A stretch of DNA of 61,872 nt, taken from NCBI GenBank assembly GCA_017618075.1, contig JAFZUY010000048.1:1-61872 (forward strand), in the 5' to 3' direction. Made by a program: the position numbers and the translations under genes. Positions 35,779 through 45,119 of this stretch are shown piece by piece. The stretch is from Lachnospiraceae bacterium. Lineage in GTDB: Bacteria > Bacillota > Clostridia > Lachnospirales > Lachnospiraceae. Every line of letters starts with the position of its first letter. Positions within the stretch are counted from its first letter, which is position 1. A model generated the notes under the pieces. That model was not told the DNA's origin. It did no database searches and saw only the letters and a program-made list of their open reading frames with translations.

Positions 35779-37753
35779 AGGCAGAAGGCTTTCTGAGATC
35801 CTTTCAAAAGAAAAAATTAAACATACAATCTGCGTAGCAACCAAGTACGGAGAGGAAGTGCTTGAAAGCACACCTTATCTGACAATTAACTGCGACAGAA
35901 TGGATGAAGAGGCTATGCGTGATTTCCTTGTTAAGGGAGATTTTTCGGCTGTTTTTGATGCCACACACCCTTACGCGAAGGAAGTTACAGCAAACATAAA
36001 AGAAGCAGCAAAAGAGACTTCGGTGCCTTATTTCCGTGTTAAAAGAAACACATGTGCCAAGGAGACTTCAAATATACGCTTCTTTTCTGATGTGAAAGAA
36101 TGCGCCAAAGCTTTATGCGATACAGAGGGAAATATTCTTTTAACCACGGGAAGCAAGGATTTAAAAGAGTTTGTGTCAGAGGTTTCTGCAGAGAGAATTT
36201 ATGCGAGAGTAATTCCCGGTGCCGAGAGCATTGCCATTTGTGATGAATGCGGAATTAAAGGGCGTCATGTAATTGCAATGCAGGGACCGTTTTCTGAGAC
36301 TCTTAATGAGGCTTTGATTGATGAGTTTAACATTTCTGTTATCGTCAGCAAGCAGAGCGGTGCAGCAGGCGGATTTGATGAGAAGATTGAAGCGGCTTTA
36401 AATAAAAATATAGCGGCATTTGTTATAGGCTGTGAGGACGAAGAGGGTATTTCCCTTAAAGAAGCATGTTCAGAAATCGGTAAAATCACCGGCACAGAGA
36501 TAAACCTTAAGAAAACGATAAATATTTCGCTCGCCGGTATCGGACCGGGCGGGAAACAGGCATTTACACATGAAGTGACCGAAGCGGTCAATAACGCAGA
36601 TATTCTTATGGGAGCCGACAGAATGCTTGAAAATATCAGACATTCGGCAAAAGCATACCCTTATTACAGAGCTTCTGAGATAATACCTTTTATCGAATCA
36701 CTTTGTGATGCGGAAGATTTGAAAGAAGAGACTAATATTGCAATTCTTTTCTCGGGAGATTCTTCATTTTACAGCGGAGCGACATTGCTTTTCAAAGAAC
36801 TTGTTTCTTTACGTGAGAGAACGGACATTGATGTAAAGATTGACATTCTTCCCGGCATTTCCTCGCTTTCGTATATGTGCGCAAAACTTGGAATAAGCGC
36901 TCAGGACGTAAACATCATAAGCCTTCACGGTAAGGAAGTTACAAATCTGGCATTAAGAATTAAGCCTTACGAAAAAACATTTATGCTTTTATCGGGCGTT
37001 AAGGATGTAAACAGAGTCGGAAAGTGTCTTTTAGGAGCAGGACTTGACTGCGATATTTATTTAGGCTACAGACTTTCATACGAAGATGAAGAAATAAAGA
37101 AATTAAGTGCATGCGAATGCGAAGAGCTTTCAAAAGAAGGCCTCTATTCCTGCGTGATCATCAACAAGGCGGCCAATGGCAAAGCTATGGCTCCGGGAAT
37201 GGCTGATGATGAATTTATCCGTGGCAAAGTTCCGATGAGCAAGGAAGAAATCAGGGAAGTCAGCATCTGCAAGCTCGGGCTTAAGAACGACAGCATCCTT
37301 TACGACATCGGAAGCGGTACAGGCTCCGTAGCGGTCGAATGTGCGCTTCTTTCAAACGACATAACCGTTTATGCGATTGAGTGTAAGGACGAGGCTTTAG
37401 AGCTCATAGAAGCCAATAAAAATAAGTTCCTGCTTGATAATATCGAAATCGTAAAGGCAATGGCGCCCGAAGGCCTTAAGGACTTAAAGAAAGCCACACA
37501 CGCATTTATAGGCGGCAGCAAAGGCAATCTTAAAGAAATCCTTCAGACCTTAAAAGAAATTAATCCCGATATGAGAGTTGTTATAAATGCAATCAGTCTC
37601 GAGACAATCGGCGAATTAAGCTACATCCTAAAAGAATTCGGTGCAAAGGCCGACATTGTTCAACTTCAGGTCAGCAAGTCCGATGAAGTCGGTTCGTACC
37701 ACCTTATGAAAGCACAGAACCCCGTATACATCTGTACGGTTGAATTCAGGTAA
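35744..37753 (+). CDS. cbiJET: Three-domain fusion CbiJ-CbiE-CbiT
   Basis: 669 residues from TTG 35744, chosen because GGAAGAGG lies 7 nt upstream and the CbiJ homology (KEILIFAGTTEGRRLSEIL) begins at once. Residues 1-250 are CbiJ (precorrin-6A reductase: FDATHPYAKEVT, MQGPFSETLN). Residues about 257-465 are CbiE (C5-methyltransferase: LAGIGPGGKQAFTHEV, LFSGDSSFYSGA, DILPGISSLSYM). Residues about 485-669 are CbiT (C15-methyltransferase/decarboxylase: SAM motif YDIGSGTGSVAVE). CbiE-CbiT fusions are common (CobL), but adding the reductase in front is less so. It would carry out successive late ring modifications on one polypeptide. Confidence 0.93.
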   Translation: MKEILIFAGTTEGRRLSEILSKEKIKHTICVATKYGEEVLESTPYLTINCDRMDEEAMRDFLVKGDFSAVFDATHPYAKEVTANIKEAAKETSVPYFRVKRNTCAKETSNIRFFSDVKECAKALCDTEGNILLTTGSKDLKEFVSEVSAERIYARVIPGAESIAICDECGIKGRHVIAMQGPFSETLNEALIDEFNISVIVSKQSGAAGGFDEKIEAALNKNIAAFVIGCEDEEGISLKEACSEIGKITGTEINLKKTINISLAGIGPGGKQAFTHEVTEAVNNADILMGADRMLENIRHSAKAYPYYRASEIIPFIESLCDAEDLKEETNIAILFSGDSSFYSGATLLFKELVSLRERTDIDVKIDILPGISSLSYMCAKLGISAQDVNIISLHGKEVTNLALRIKPYEKTFMLLSGVKDVNRVGKCLLGAGLDCDIYLGYRLSYEDEEIKKLSACECEELSKEGLYSCVIINKAANGKAMAPGMADDEFIRGKVPMSKEEIREVSICKLGLKNDSILYDIGSGTGSVAVECALLSNDITVYAIECKDEALELIEANKNKFLLDNIEIVKAMAPEGLKDLKKATHAFIGGSKGNLKEILQTLKEINPDMRVVINAISLETIGELSYILKEFGAKADIVQLQVSKSDEVGSYHLMKAQNPVYICTVEFR

Positions 37754-37757
37754 AAAT

Positions 37758-39122
37758 ATGAACGTTAAAAGAGTTATGATAGCGGCGCCAAAGAGCGGTT
37801 CGGGCAAAACCGGAATTACCTGCGCACTGCTTAAAACCCTCAAAAACAAAGGAATAAAGACGGTTTCTTTTAAATGCGGTCCCGATTACATCGATCCGAT
37901 GTACCACAGGAATGCCCTTGGCATACCCTCGTACAATCTGGACACATTTTTTACCGGTGAAGAAAAGACGCGAAGCCTTTTTGCAAGAAATGCTTCGGGC
38001 TTTGATTTTGCCGTGTTTGAAGGAGTTATGGGGCTTTTTGAAGGAGTCGGAGGAGTTAAATCCGAGGGTTCATCATACAATCTCGCTGAAGTCACAAAGA
38101 CTCCGATAATACTTGTAATTGATGCCAAAGGCATGGGAAGATCTGTAATTCCCGAAATCCTCGGCTTTAAATCCTATGATAAAAAAGACCTCATAAAAGG
38201 CATAATATTAAACCGTACTTCCGAATCCATGTTTAATATCTTAAAGCCCATGATTGAAGAAGAGTGCGGAATTTCCGCAGTCGGTTTTATTCCGGATATG
38301 AAGGACCGTGCTTTTTCAAGCAGACATTTGGGATTAGTTACGCCTGATGATACGGATAATTACGATGAGGTTTTGGAAGAGCTGACAGGTTATTTTGAAA
38401 AGAATGTTTCTTTCGAAGAACTTGAAAAAATAGCTTCTCAGGCAGAAGAGATTGAAGACTGTTCTTTTGAAAAAACAAGTAAAGAAGATGCAGAATCACC
38501 TGTAATCGCTGTTGCAAAAGACGAGGCATTTTGTTTCTTTTATGAGGATAACTTAACAGAACTTAAAAACGCAGGCGCAAAATTAGTATTCTTTTCGCCT
38601 ATTCATGATGAGAAGATTCCTGAAAATGCGGACGGCCTGTATCTTCCCGGCGGCTATCCCGAGCTTCATTTGGAGGAGTTAAGTAAAAACACTTCGATGC
38701 TTGAATCCATCCGCAGTGCATTTGAGAGAAAAATGCCTGTTTTCGCAGAGTGCGGAGGCTTTATGTATCTGCAGAAAAGCATAGAAGATAAAGACGAAGA
38801 GGTTTACATAACTACAGGCATCTTTGACGGAGAACTTAAATACAAAGGAAAACCCGTCAGATTCGGATATGTTTCAATGAAAGAAAAAAGCACGAATTTC
38901 CTTAATGAGGGCGAAGAAATAAAAGGCCACGAATTCCACTATTACGACTGCGACGATAACGGAAGCGACGTAATCTGCACAAAGCCCTTTACAGGCAAAA
39001 CATATGAGGCGGTTAAGACTAACGAAAACATCTGGGCGGGCTTCCCGCATCTATACTTCCCGTCAAACCCTTCATTTGCCGTAAATTTCGTGAAAAAGTG
39101 TGCCGAATTCGCAAGAAAATAA
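37758..39122 (+). CDS. cbiA: Cobyrinic acid a,c-diamide synthase CbiA
   Basis: 454 residues from ATG 37758; an upstream in-frame start at 37740 lies inside cbiJET and is rejected. The ATP domain opens RVMIAAPKSGSGKTGITCALL, with FKCGPDYIDPMYH and VFEGVMGLFEGV. The amidotransferase domain carries LYLPGGYPELHLEELS and the cysteine in VFAECGGFMYL. It amidates side chains a and c and is the last gene of the cobalamin locus. Confidence 0.96.
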   Translation: MNVKRVMIAAPKSGSGKTGITCALLKTLKNKGIKTVSFKCGPDYIDPMYHRNALGIPSYNLDTFFTGEEKTRSLFARNASGFDFAVFEGVMGLFEGVGGVKSEGSSYNLAEVTKTPIILVIDAKGMGRSVIPEILGFKSYDKKDLIKGIILNRTSESMFNILKPMIEEECGISAVGFIPDMKDRAFSSRHLGLVTPDDTDNYDEVLEELTGYFEKNVSFEELEKIASQAEEIEDCSFEKTSKEDAESPVIAVAKDEAFCFFYEDNLTELKNAGAKLVFFSPIHDEKIPENADGLYLPGGYPELHLEELSKNTSMLESIRSAFERKMPVFAECGGFMYLQKSIEDKDEEVYITTGIFDGELKYKGKPVRFGYVSMKEKSTNFLNEGEEIKGHEFHYYDCDDNGSDVICTKPFTGKTYEAVKTNENIWAGFPHLYFPSNPSFAVNFVKKCAEFARK

Positions 39123-39130
39123 AAAAAGTC

Positions 39131-39158
39131 TTTCAATTTGCCTTGATAATGATATAAT
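39131..39158 (+). promoter_or_regulatory. Candidate promoter of permease gene
   Basis: TTTCAA (39131-39136), a 16-bp spacer and TATAAT (39153-39158). A small TTCTAAA/TTTAGAA palindrome lies at the start site. It suggests a new transcription unit after cbiA. Confidence 0.5.
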
Positions 39159-39191
39159 TCTAAAGGTTAATTTTAGAAAGATTTAGGATAG

Positions 39192-40343
39192 ATGAAAAAA
39201 GTATTTGAATTTTTGAAAAAAGAAATAATGCTGACGGTGGCCGTACTCGCTGCCGTCGTTTCTTTGTTTATTACGCCTCCCACAAAGGCGCTCATTAAAG
39301 AGATTGACTGGCATACGCTCGGCACTCTTTTTATGATGTTATGCGTCCTCGAAGGCTTTAAACAGGAGAATATTTTTGAGCCGGTAATTAATTTCAGCAA
39401 AAAGTTTAAGACTATGGCAACACTTTCGCTGTTCTTAATTTTCGGCGTTTTCTTTACATCGATGTTTGTTACAAACGATGTATCTTTAATTATCTTTGTA
39501 CCGCTTACCATCCTTTTATTCAGAAAGGGTGACAAAGAAAAATACATCCTACCCGTTATTTCCATGGAAAACATCGCAGCCATCAGAGGCTCGCTTTTAA
39601 TGCCTTTCGGTAGCCCGCAGAACTTATTTTTATTCGGACAGACGAATATCAGCGTATGGCACTTCATGCTTCACATGTCGCCTCTCTGTGTCGGCTCAGG
39701 CATTCTTTTAATTATATTCGTGCTCGTTTTATACAGAAAGAACGTAAAAGAAGAATTCAAAACCGTCGAGATAGAAGAGGATAAAAAAGAGCCTGTCAGC
39801 ACTAAGATTAAGATAAGGAAAATCGCTTATCTTTTGCTTTTCGCTATGATTATTCTTACAATCGTGACGAGAACAAAATACTGGCCGATAGCCGTTGCAA
39901 TCGTTATAATTGTGATAGCGGCCGTAAATATAAAGCTTTTCGTACTGGTTGATTATGTATTGATCTTTACGTTCCTCTGCTTCTTTGTTTTCTCATCATC
40001 AATCGCGGCAAACCCGAAGATATCGGAGGTTTTAAACAAAGCTGTTGCAGGCAACGAATACTGGTGGGCAATAGGCTTAAGCCAGATAATATCAAATGTT
40101 CCCGCATCGATTGTGCTTTACCCTTTTACGAAGAATTTTGCGGGACTAATTTACGGCGCAGATACCGCGGGCCTTGTATCCTTAATCGGATCGCTCGCAT
40201 CGGTTATTAATTACAGAATTTATGTCAGAGAATATCCCGACAAAGGCTTTAAATTCATCAAAGTATTCACGCTTGTAAGCTGGGCCTTTTTCATCATAGT
40301 TGTGATTCCGGGATTTTTCCTAAGCAGATGGAAGTTTTTCTAA
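39192..40343 (+). CDS. Ion transporter superfamily permease (SLC13/ArsB/CitMHS-like)
   Basis: 383 residues with about ten membrane segments. The sequences IDWHTLGTLFMMLCVLEGFKQ, TSMFVTNDVSLIIFVPLTILLF and SLLMPFGSPQNLFLF match the two re-entrant regions of ion-transporter-superfamily permeases (citrate, arsenite or sodium/proton exchange members). The VTNDVS and PFGSPQN motifs are where substrate and sodium are normally bound. Substrate cannot be told from sequence. It follows the cobalamin locus but seems to have its own promoter, so a B12 link is not implied. Confidence 0.75.
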   Translation: MKKVFEFLKKEIMLTVAVLAAVVSLFITPPTKALIKEIDWHTLGTLFMMLCVLEGFKQENIFEPVINFSKKFKTMATLSLFLIFGVFFTSMFVTNDVSLIIFVPLTILLFRKGDKEKYILPVISMENIAAIRGSLLMPFGSPQNLFLFGQTNISVWHFMLHMSPLCVGSGILLIIFVLVLYRKNVKEEFKTVEIEEDKKEPVSTKIKIRKIAYLLLFAMIILTIVTRTKYWPIAVAIVIIVIAAVNIKLFVLVDYVLIFTFLCFFVFSSSIAANPKISEVLNKAVAGNEYWWAIGLSQIISNVPASIVLYPFTKNFAGLIYGADTAGLVSLIGSLASVINYRIYVREYPDKGFKFIKVFTLVSWAFFIIVVIPGFFLSRWKFF

Positions 40344-40355
40344 GAGGGGTTAAAA

Positions 40356-40826
40356 ATGAAGGTTAGAAGAGCAGAAAACAAAGATATTGAAAAGATACTT
40401 GATTTGCTTATCCAGGTTGATATGGTGCATCATAACGGAAGACCGGACATTTTCAAAGGTCCCGTGACAAAATATGACGCCGAGCAGCTTAAAGACATCA
40501 TAAAAGACGATAACAGACCTGTGTTTGTGTGCGAGGACGACAACGGCCTTGTGTTAGGACATGCATTCTGCATTCACCAGCAGGTTTTAAATCATGCGGT
40601 TTTAACCGACATTAAGACACTTTACATCGACGATATCTGCGTGGATGAAGCTGCAAGAGGTAAGGGTGTCGGAAGAATGCTGTATGAGCACGTTAAAGAA
40701 TATGCCAAAGAAAAAGGCTTTTACAATATCACTTTAAATGTCTGGGAATGCAATCCCACGGCAATCAAATTTTATGAGAGCATGGGCTTAAAGCCCCAAA
40801 AGATAGGAATGGAAACCATTTTATAA
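40356..40826 (+). CDS. GNAT-family N-acetyltransferase
   Basis: 156 residues with the full GNAT layout: N-terminal RRAENKDIEKILDLLIQV, central beta strands, the acetyl-CoA pyrophosphate loop VDEAARGKGVGRMLYEHV, then NITLNVWECNPTAIKFYESMGLKP. It probably acetylates a small molecule or protein amine; the substrate is unknown. It lies 12 bp after the permease, so the two are probably co-transcribed. Confidence 0.9.
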   Translation: MKVRRAENKDIEKILDLLIQVDMVHHNGRPDIFKGPVTKYDAEQLKDIIKDDNRPVFVCEDDNGLVLGHAFCIHQQVLNHAVLTDIKTLYIDDICVDEAARGKGVGRMLYEHVKEYAKEKGFYNITLNVWECNPTAIKFYESMGLKPQKIGMETIL

Positions 40827-40838
40827 TTACCAAATTAA

Positions 40839-40867
40839 AAACTCCTGCAAGCCACTTGCAGGAGTTT
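40839..40867. terminator. Perfect palindrome between convergent genes, likely terminator
   Basis: AAACTCCTGCAA (40839-40850) and TTGCAGGAGTTT (40856-40867) form a 12-bp stem with a 5-nt loop. The T-tract is better on the minus strand, so it may end both the GNAT and the von Willebrand lipoprotein transcripts. The 177 bp between it and 41044 are AT-rich with no gene seen. Confidence 0.55.
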
Positions 40868-41043
40868 GGAAGGTAGAAAATGAAATGAAAAAATTTATGA
40901 TTTGTTAAAAGGTTTCGTGTCTCTCTTTGTTATTACAGTTATTATATTAATTTGTAAATATGAATACTGTTTGACAAAAATGTATTAAATTTGTAAACAA
41001 TTATGTATTAAATTGTGAACAAAATAACAATCTCGTTCATAAT

Positions 41044-42765
41044 TTACTGAGAATTTTCTATACAAACTTCGACCATATCGGCCAGTTCTTTCCTGTAATC
41101 ATCGTCTAAATCCAGGGTTTTAAGCACTCTTTTTACATGTTTAAAGTCTTTGCCGTTCACATATTCGCTTCTACGAAGGATCATTCCAAATTCCGCAACA
41201 GCCGCCGCAAACATAAAATCATCGGAAGGATTGCTTGTGACATCTTTTTTGCCGATGCTGTATTCAAGTAAGTTTGAAACATCACCTGCAGGGGCTTTGT
41301 AACGGATTTTAAGGGTTAACCATTCGTCGGAGTTCTTTGCTGTATCAGTAAGAGAACTTGTCTGATATTTAAGACCTGCTCCTTCAAATGTATTCTTGGC
41401 AGGTACGATTTCATAAAGAACCGTTACCGAATGACCTGCACCGATTTCACCTGCGTCTTTTGTATCATCGTCAAAATCTTCAGTGTTAAGCATTCTGTCT
41501 TCATATCCTAAAAGACGGTATTCTTTAACATATGCAGGGTTAAATTCAACCTGAAGCTTCACATCCTTTGCAACGGTCACCATATTAGCGCCGAATTCTT
41601 CAACGAGAACTTTTTTTGCCTCTGAAGGAGAATCAATATACGCGTAATTTCCGTTACCGTCATCTGCGAGTGTTTCGAGTCTTGAGTCCGAATAATTACC
41701 CATTCCGTAGCCTAAAACAGATAAGAAAATGCCTTCTTCAGCTTTCTCTTTAATCAGTTCTGAAAGTTCGCTTGCGCTTGTGATTCCGAGATTAAAATCA
41801 CCGTCGGTGGCAATGATTACTCTGTTGTTTCCGTCTTTTATGAAGTTTTCTTTTGCGATTCTGTAGGCTTCTTCAATACCGCCTGCACCGTTTGTGCCGC
41901 CATATGCGGTAAGAGAGTTGATTGCTTCTTTTATGGTGTCTTTGTCTGCGCCGCTTACGCCTTCAAGAACCGTCTCATTTCCGCTCGCATAGGTTACGAT
42001 GGATACTCTGTCTTTCTTGGAAAGGTTATCGACCATCATACAGAAAGATTCCTGAACAAGGGGGAGTTTGTTGTAGCTGTACATGGATCCGGAGACATCG
42101 ATGAGCAGAACGATGTTTGAATCATCAGCCGCCTTGTAGTCTATCTTTTCTGTCTGAAGGCCGATACGAACAAGTTGGTGGTCTTTATTCCAGGGACATG
42201 TGGAGATTTCTGCATTTACTCCGAAAGGTTCGCCCTTTTTGGGTCCGTCATAATCGTAGTTAAAGTAATTTACCATTTCTTCGATTCTGACCGCGCCCTG
42301 AGGGATGGTCTCGGGAATATAATTTGAATAAATGAATCTTCTTATATTTGCGTATGATGCGGTATCCACATCGGCGGAGAAGGTGGAAAGAGGAGATAAC
42401 GATACGTCCTTAAAAGGATTTTCTTTAAGTGCGTCATATTCCTCGGTATTAAATTCTTCATCAAAGTCATAAGTGCCGTATCCGAAGGCGGCTCCGCCGT
42501 ATTTCTGATATGAAGGCGGAACGGCTGTAGGTGAAGCGTTGGCAGCATTTGCGGAGCTTGCACTTGAGGTTGTTGCAGCCGCTGACATTGAAGCACATGA
42601 AGACATTGTCATCGATGGTCCCGCGGTGTAATAATTGTAAAGAGGATGGTGCTCATTATCGTCCTCTGCGACTTCTTTTCCCGTACATGCAAAAAGCGTC
42701 ATTACAGCCATTGAAACGGCCATAACACGCATAAAATTCTTTGTAAAAGTCTTTTTCTTAATCAT
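41044..42765 (-). CDS. Von Willebrand factor A-domain lipoprotein (YfbK-like)
   Basis: 573 residues. The signal ends in lipobox LFAC (Cys27). Residues about 55-90 are a serine/alanine/threonine-rich low-complexity linker. Then come a conserved N-terminal segment (PLSTFSADVDTASYANIRRF) and a VWA domain with an intact metal site DVSGSM at about 222-227, T in AYGGTN and D in ATDGD. The C-terminal 150 residues match the domain that follows VWA in YfbK-type proteins. It is anchored outside the membrane; the family role is unknown, probably protein binding. GGAAAGGAATG precedes the start. It diverges from the alcohol dehydrogenase gene. Confidence 0.88.
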   Translation of the reverse strand: MIKKKTFTKNFMRVMAVSMAVMTLFACTGKEVAEDDNEHHPLYNYYTAGPSMTMSSCASMSAAATTSSASSANAANASPTAVPPSYQKYGGAAFGYGTYDFDEEFNTEEYDALKENPFKDVSLSPLSTFSADVDTASYANIRRFIYSNYIPETIPQGAVRIEEMVNYFNYDYDGPKKGEPFGVNAEISTCPWNKDHQLVRIGLQTEKIDYKAADDSNIVLLIDVSGSMYSYNKLPLVQESFCMMVDNLSKKDRVSIVTYASGNETVLEGVSGADKDTIKEAINSLTAYGGTNGAGGIEEAYRIAKENFIKDGNNRVIIATDGDFNLGITSASELSELIKEKAEEGIFLSVLGYGMGNYSDSRLETLADDGNGNYAYIDSPSEAKKVLVEEFGANMVTVAKDVKLQVEFNPAYVKEYRLLGYEDRMLNTEDFDDDTKDAGEIGAGHSVTVLYEIVPAKNTFEGAGLKYQTSSLTDTAKNSDEWLTLKIRYKAPAGDVSNLLEYSIGKKDVTSNPSDDFMFAAAVAEFGMILRRSEYVNGKDFKHVKRVLKTLDLDDDYRKELADMVEVCIENSQ

Positions 42766-42900
42766 AATTTTTCATTCCTTTCCGAATTTGTTTTCTGAAT
42801 ATAAAACAATGATTGGAGAAATTCGTTACAAAGAATTAAAAATTTGGTAAAATGTACTCGGGCGCTCCTCAAAAGAAAATGAATATTGGAGGGAATTTAC

Positions 42901-44079
42901 ATGTTTGATTTTAAATATTTCACACCGACCAAGGTTGTGTTTGGAAAGAATACAGAGAGCAAGGTCGCAGACCTCATAAAAGAATTTGGCGGCACAAAGA
43001 TTTTAATTCACTACGGCGGCGGAAGCGTTGTTCGTTCAGGCCTTTTAAAGCGCGTTACAGATACGCTTGATGCAGCAGGAATAAGCTATGTTACATTAGG
43101 CGGAGCGGTTCCGAATCCCCATCTCGGATTAGTATACGAAGGCATTGAGCTTTGCAAAAAAGAGAATGTTGATTTCCTTCTCGCGGTAGGCGGCGGAAGT
43201 GCCATTGACTCAGCCAAGGCAATCGGCTACGGCCTTGCAAACGAAGGAGATGTATGGGACTTTTATGATTACAAGAGAAAAGCCGAAGGATGCGTTCCTT
43301 TGGGCGTTATCTTAACAATTGCCGCTACAGGAAGCGAAATGAGTGATTCCTCAGTTATTACCAAGGAAGAAGGTCTCGTAAAGAGAGGCTACAGCTCTGA
43401 TTTCGGACGTCCTAAATTTGCGATTATGAATCCCGAGCTTACAATGACTCTGCCTGATTATCAGACAGCATGCGGATGCACGGATATCATGATGCATACA
43501 ATGGAAAGATATTTCACACAGGGCGGAAATATGGAGATTACCGATGCGCTCGCAGAGGGTCTTTTACGCACAGTTAAAAAGAATGCTGTTATTCTTCGCG
43601 ACGATCCTAAAAACTATGAAGCGCGTGCAGAAGTTATGTGGGCAGGAAGCCTTGCACACAACGGCCTTACAGGCTGCGGAAACGACGGCGGCGACTGGAT
43701 GACTCATAAATTAGAGCACGAGCTCGGCGGACTCTATGATGTGGCTCACGGTGCAGGCCTTGCGGCAATCTGGGGCAGCTGGGCAAGATACGTATACAAG
43801 AACTGCCTTCCGAGATTCAAGAAATTTGCGCTTAACGTAATGGAAGTTGAAAATACAGGCACGGACGAAGAAATCGCTCTCCGCGGTATCGAAGCTCTGG
43901 AAGACTTCTACAGAAGCATCAATATGCCTACAAACCTTCGTGAACTGGGTGTTAATCCTACCGAAGAAGAGCTTGCGCTTATGGCTAAGAAGTGTGCAAT
44001 CGGCGTAGGCGGTGAAATGGGCTCTGCGAGAGTACTTAACGAGGCAGATATGCTTGCAATTTACAAGGCAAGTGTATAA
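42901..44079 (+). CDS. Iron-containing alcohol dehydrogenase (YqhD/BDH-like)
   Basis: 392 residues from ATG 42901 (GGAGGG 8 nt upstream; the TTG at 42886 is rejected). It is a group III alcohol dehydrogenase, opening with FDFKYFTPTKVVFGKNTESKV. The nucleotide loop is VGGGSAIDSAKAIGYG, followed by TIAATGSEMSDSSVI, and metal ligands are in DIMMHTMERYF, HKLEHELGGLYDVAHGAGLA. It resembles NADPH-dependent butanol dehydrogenase/aldehyde reductases; likely roles are aldehyde detoxification or alcohol fermentation. Confidence 0.93.
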   Translation: MFDFKYFTPTKVVFGKNTESKVADLIKEFGGTKILIHYGGGSVVRSGLLKRVTDTLDAAGISYVTLGGAVPNPHLGLVYEGIELCKKENVDFLLAVGGGSAIDSAKAIGYGLANEGDVWDFYDYKRKAEGCVPLGVILTIAATGSEMSDSSVITKEEGLVKRGYSSDFGRPKFAIMNPELTMTLPDYQTACGCTDIMMHTMERYFTQGGNMEITDALAEGLLRTVKKNAVILRDDPKNYEARAEVMWAGSLAHNGLTGCGNDGGDWMTHKLEHELGGLYDVAHGAGLAAIWGSWARYVYKNCLPRFKKFALNVMEVENTGTDEEIALRGIEALEDFYRSINMPTNLRELGVNPTEEELALMAKKCAIGVGGEMGSARVLNEADMLAIYKASV

Positions 44080-44088
44080 GGAAAAACT

Positions 44089-44352
44089 ATGTTTAAACTA
44101 TGGGTTAAAGAAATAAAAGATAATCATCTCTTAAAAGATGTCACAATAGAGGATACCACGGACGATACCCGTACGCATAAAATAATGCATGCCCTTGAAA
44201 AGGCCTGCGTTGGCTTTGATCTGGCGGTTCCGATATGGCTTGACACGAACGTAAAGGAATTCAAAAGACATTCGAGAACGAGGTTTTACAAGGATTCATT
44301 TATCGAGAGCGTAGAGTTTGATTATCTTGAAATACAGATTTTGGAAGAATAA
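44089..44352 (+). CDS. Small conserved-looking protein of unknown function
   Basis: 87 residues, soluble, no Cys. Notable are two amphipathic stretches (THKIMHALEKACVGFDLAVPIWLDTN) and the basic NVKEFKRHSRTRFYKDSF. I do not recognise a family. It starts 9 bp after the alcohol dehydrogenase and is followed by a terminator, so it is the second gene of that operon. Confidence 0.65.
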   Translation: MFKLWVKEIKDNHLLKDVTIEDTTDDTRTHKIMHALEKACVGFDLAVPIWLDTNVKEFKRHSRTRFYKDSFIESVEFDYLEIQILEE

Positions 44353-44363
44353 TTAAGTAAAAG

Positions 44364-44391
44364 CAGGAGGGAGAAAATCCCTTCTGTTTTT
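44364..44391 (+). terminator. Terminator after small protein gene
   Basis: CAGGAGGGA and TCCCTTCTG form a 9-bp stem with one G-U pair around GAAAA, followed by TTTTT. Confidence 0.7.
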
Positions 44392-44411
44392 AGGGAAAAA
44401 AGAGGTAAAAA

Positions 44412-45119
44412 ATGGAATTTGTAATATCACATCTTTCTAAAAGTTACGGTAAGCATCAGGTGTTAAATGATGTTGATTTTACATTTGAAGAAGGAAAAAT
44501 CTACGGTTTGCTCGGACGAAACGGAGCCGGCAAAACCACGCTTTTTAACTGCTTAAACAGCGATACCGAGATTAACTCCGGAAGATTCTTTTTTAAGACA
44601 GACGATAAAGAAGAAAAGGTCGATGCGGACGATATCGGATATGTTTTATCAACGCCCACAGTCCCCGATTTTTTAACCGGCAGAGAGTTCATCAAATTTT
44701 TTATCGACATTCACTCAGAGACCATAAAAGATGTAAAACCCATCGACGAATACATGGATTACGTGAGAATTCCCGAGGATACGAGAGACCGCCTCATGAA
44801 AGATTATTCTCACGGTACCAGAAATAAAATGCAGATGCTCATCAATATGATAGCGTCTCCGCGTCTTATGCTTTTAGACGAGCCTCTGACGTCTCTGGAT
44901 GTTGTGGTTGCCGAAGAGATGAAGGATATTTTACGAAGCCAGAAAGAAGGCAGAATAATCATTTTCTCCACGCACTTGCTGGATATAGCTTTAGATTTAT
45001 GCGATGAAATTGTTCTTTTAAACCATGGTCAGCTTGAGGTGGTTGATAAGAGCAATCTTGATAATGACGATTTCAAAATTAAAATAATCGAGGCCCTTAA
45101 AGATGCAGAAGACTCTTAA
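44412..45119 (+). CDS. ABC transporter ATPase (exporter type)
   Basis: 235 residues. Walker A is GRNGAGKTTLF (about 36-44), the signature region is DYSHGTRNKMQMLINMIASPRL (a degenerate LSGGQ), Walker B is LMLLDEP, then FSTHLLDIA. This pattern fits ABC-2/bacteriocin-type exporter ATPases. It overlaps the membrane-protein gene by 17 bp and should energise it. Confidence 0.9.
   Translation: MEFVISHLSKSYGKHQVLNDVDFTFEEGKIYGLLGRNGAGKTTLFNCLNSDTEINSGRFFFKTDDKEEKVDADDIGYVLSTPTVPDFLTGREFIKFFIDIHSETIKDVKPIDEYMDYVRIPEDTRDRLMKDYSHGTRNKMQMLINMIASPRLMLLDEPLTSLDVVVAEEMKDILRSQKEGRIIIFSTHLLDIALDLCDEIVLLNHGQLEVVDKSNLDNDDFKIKIIEALKDAEDS

Noticed and set aside
39192-40343. Permease as a cobalt or B12-precursor transporter of the cobalamin locus
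   Set aside because: It has its own promoter-like sequence and belongs to the SLC13/ArsB-type superfamily; adjacency alone is weak evidence.
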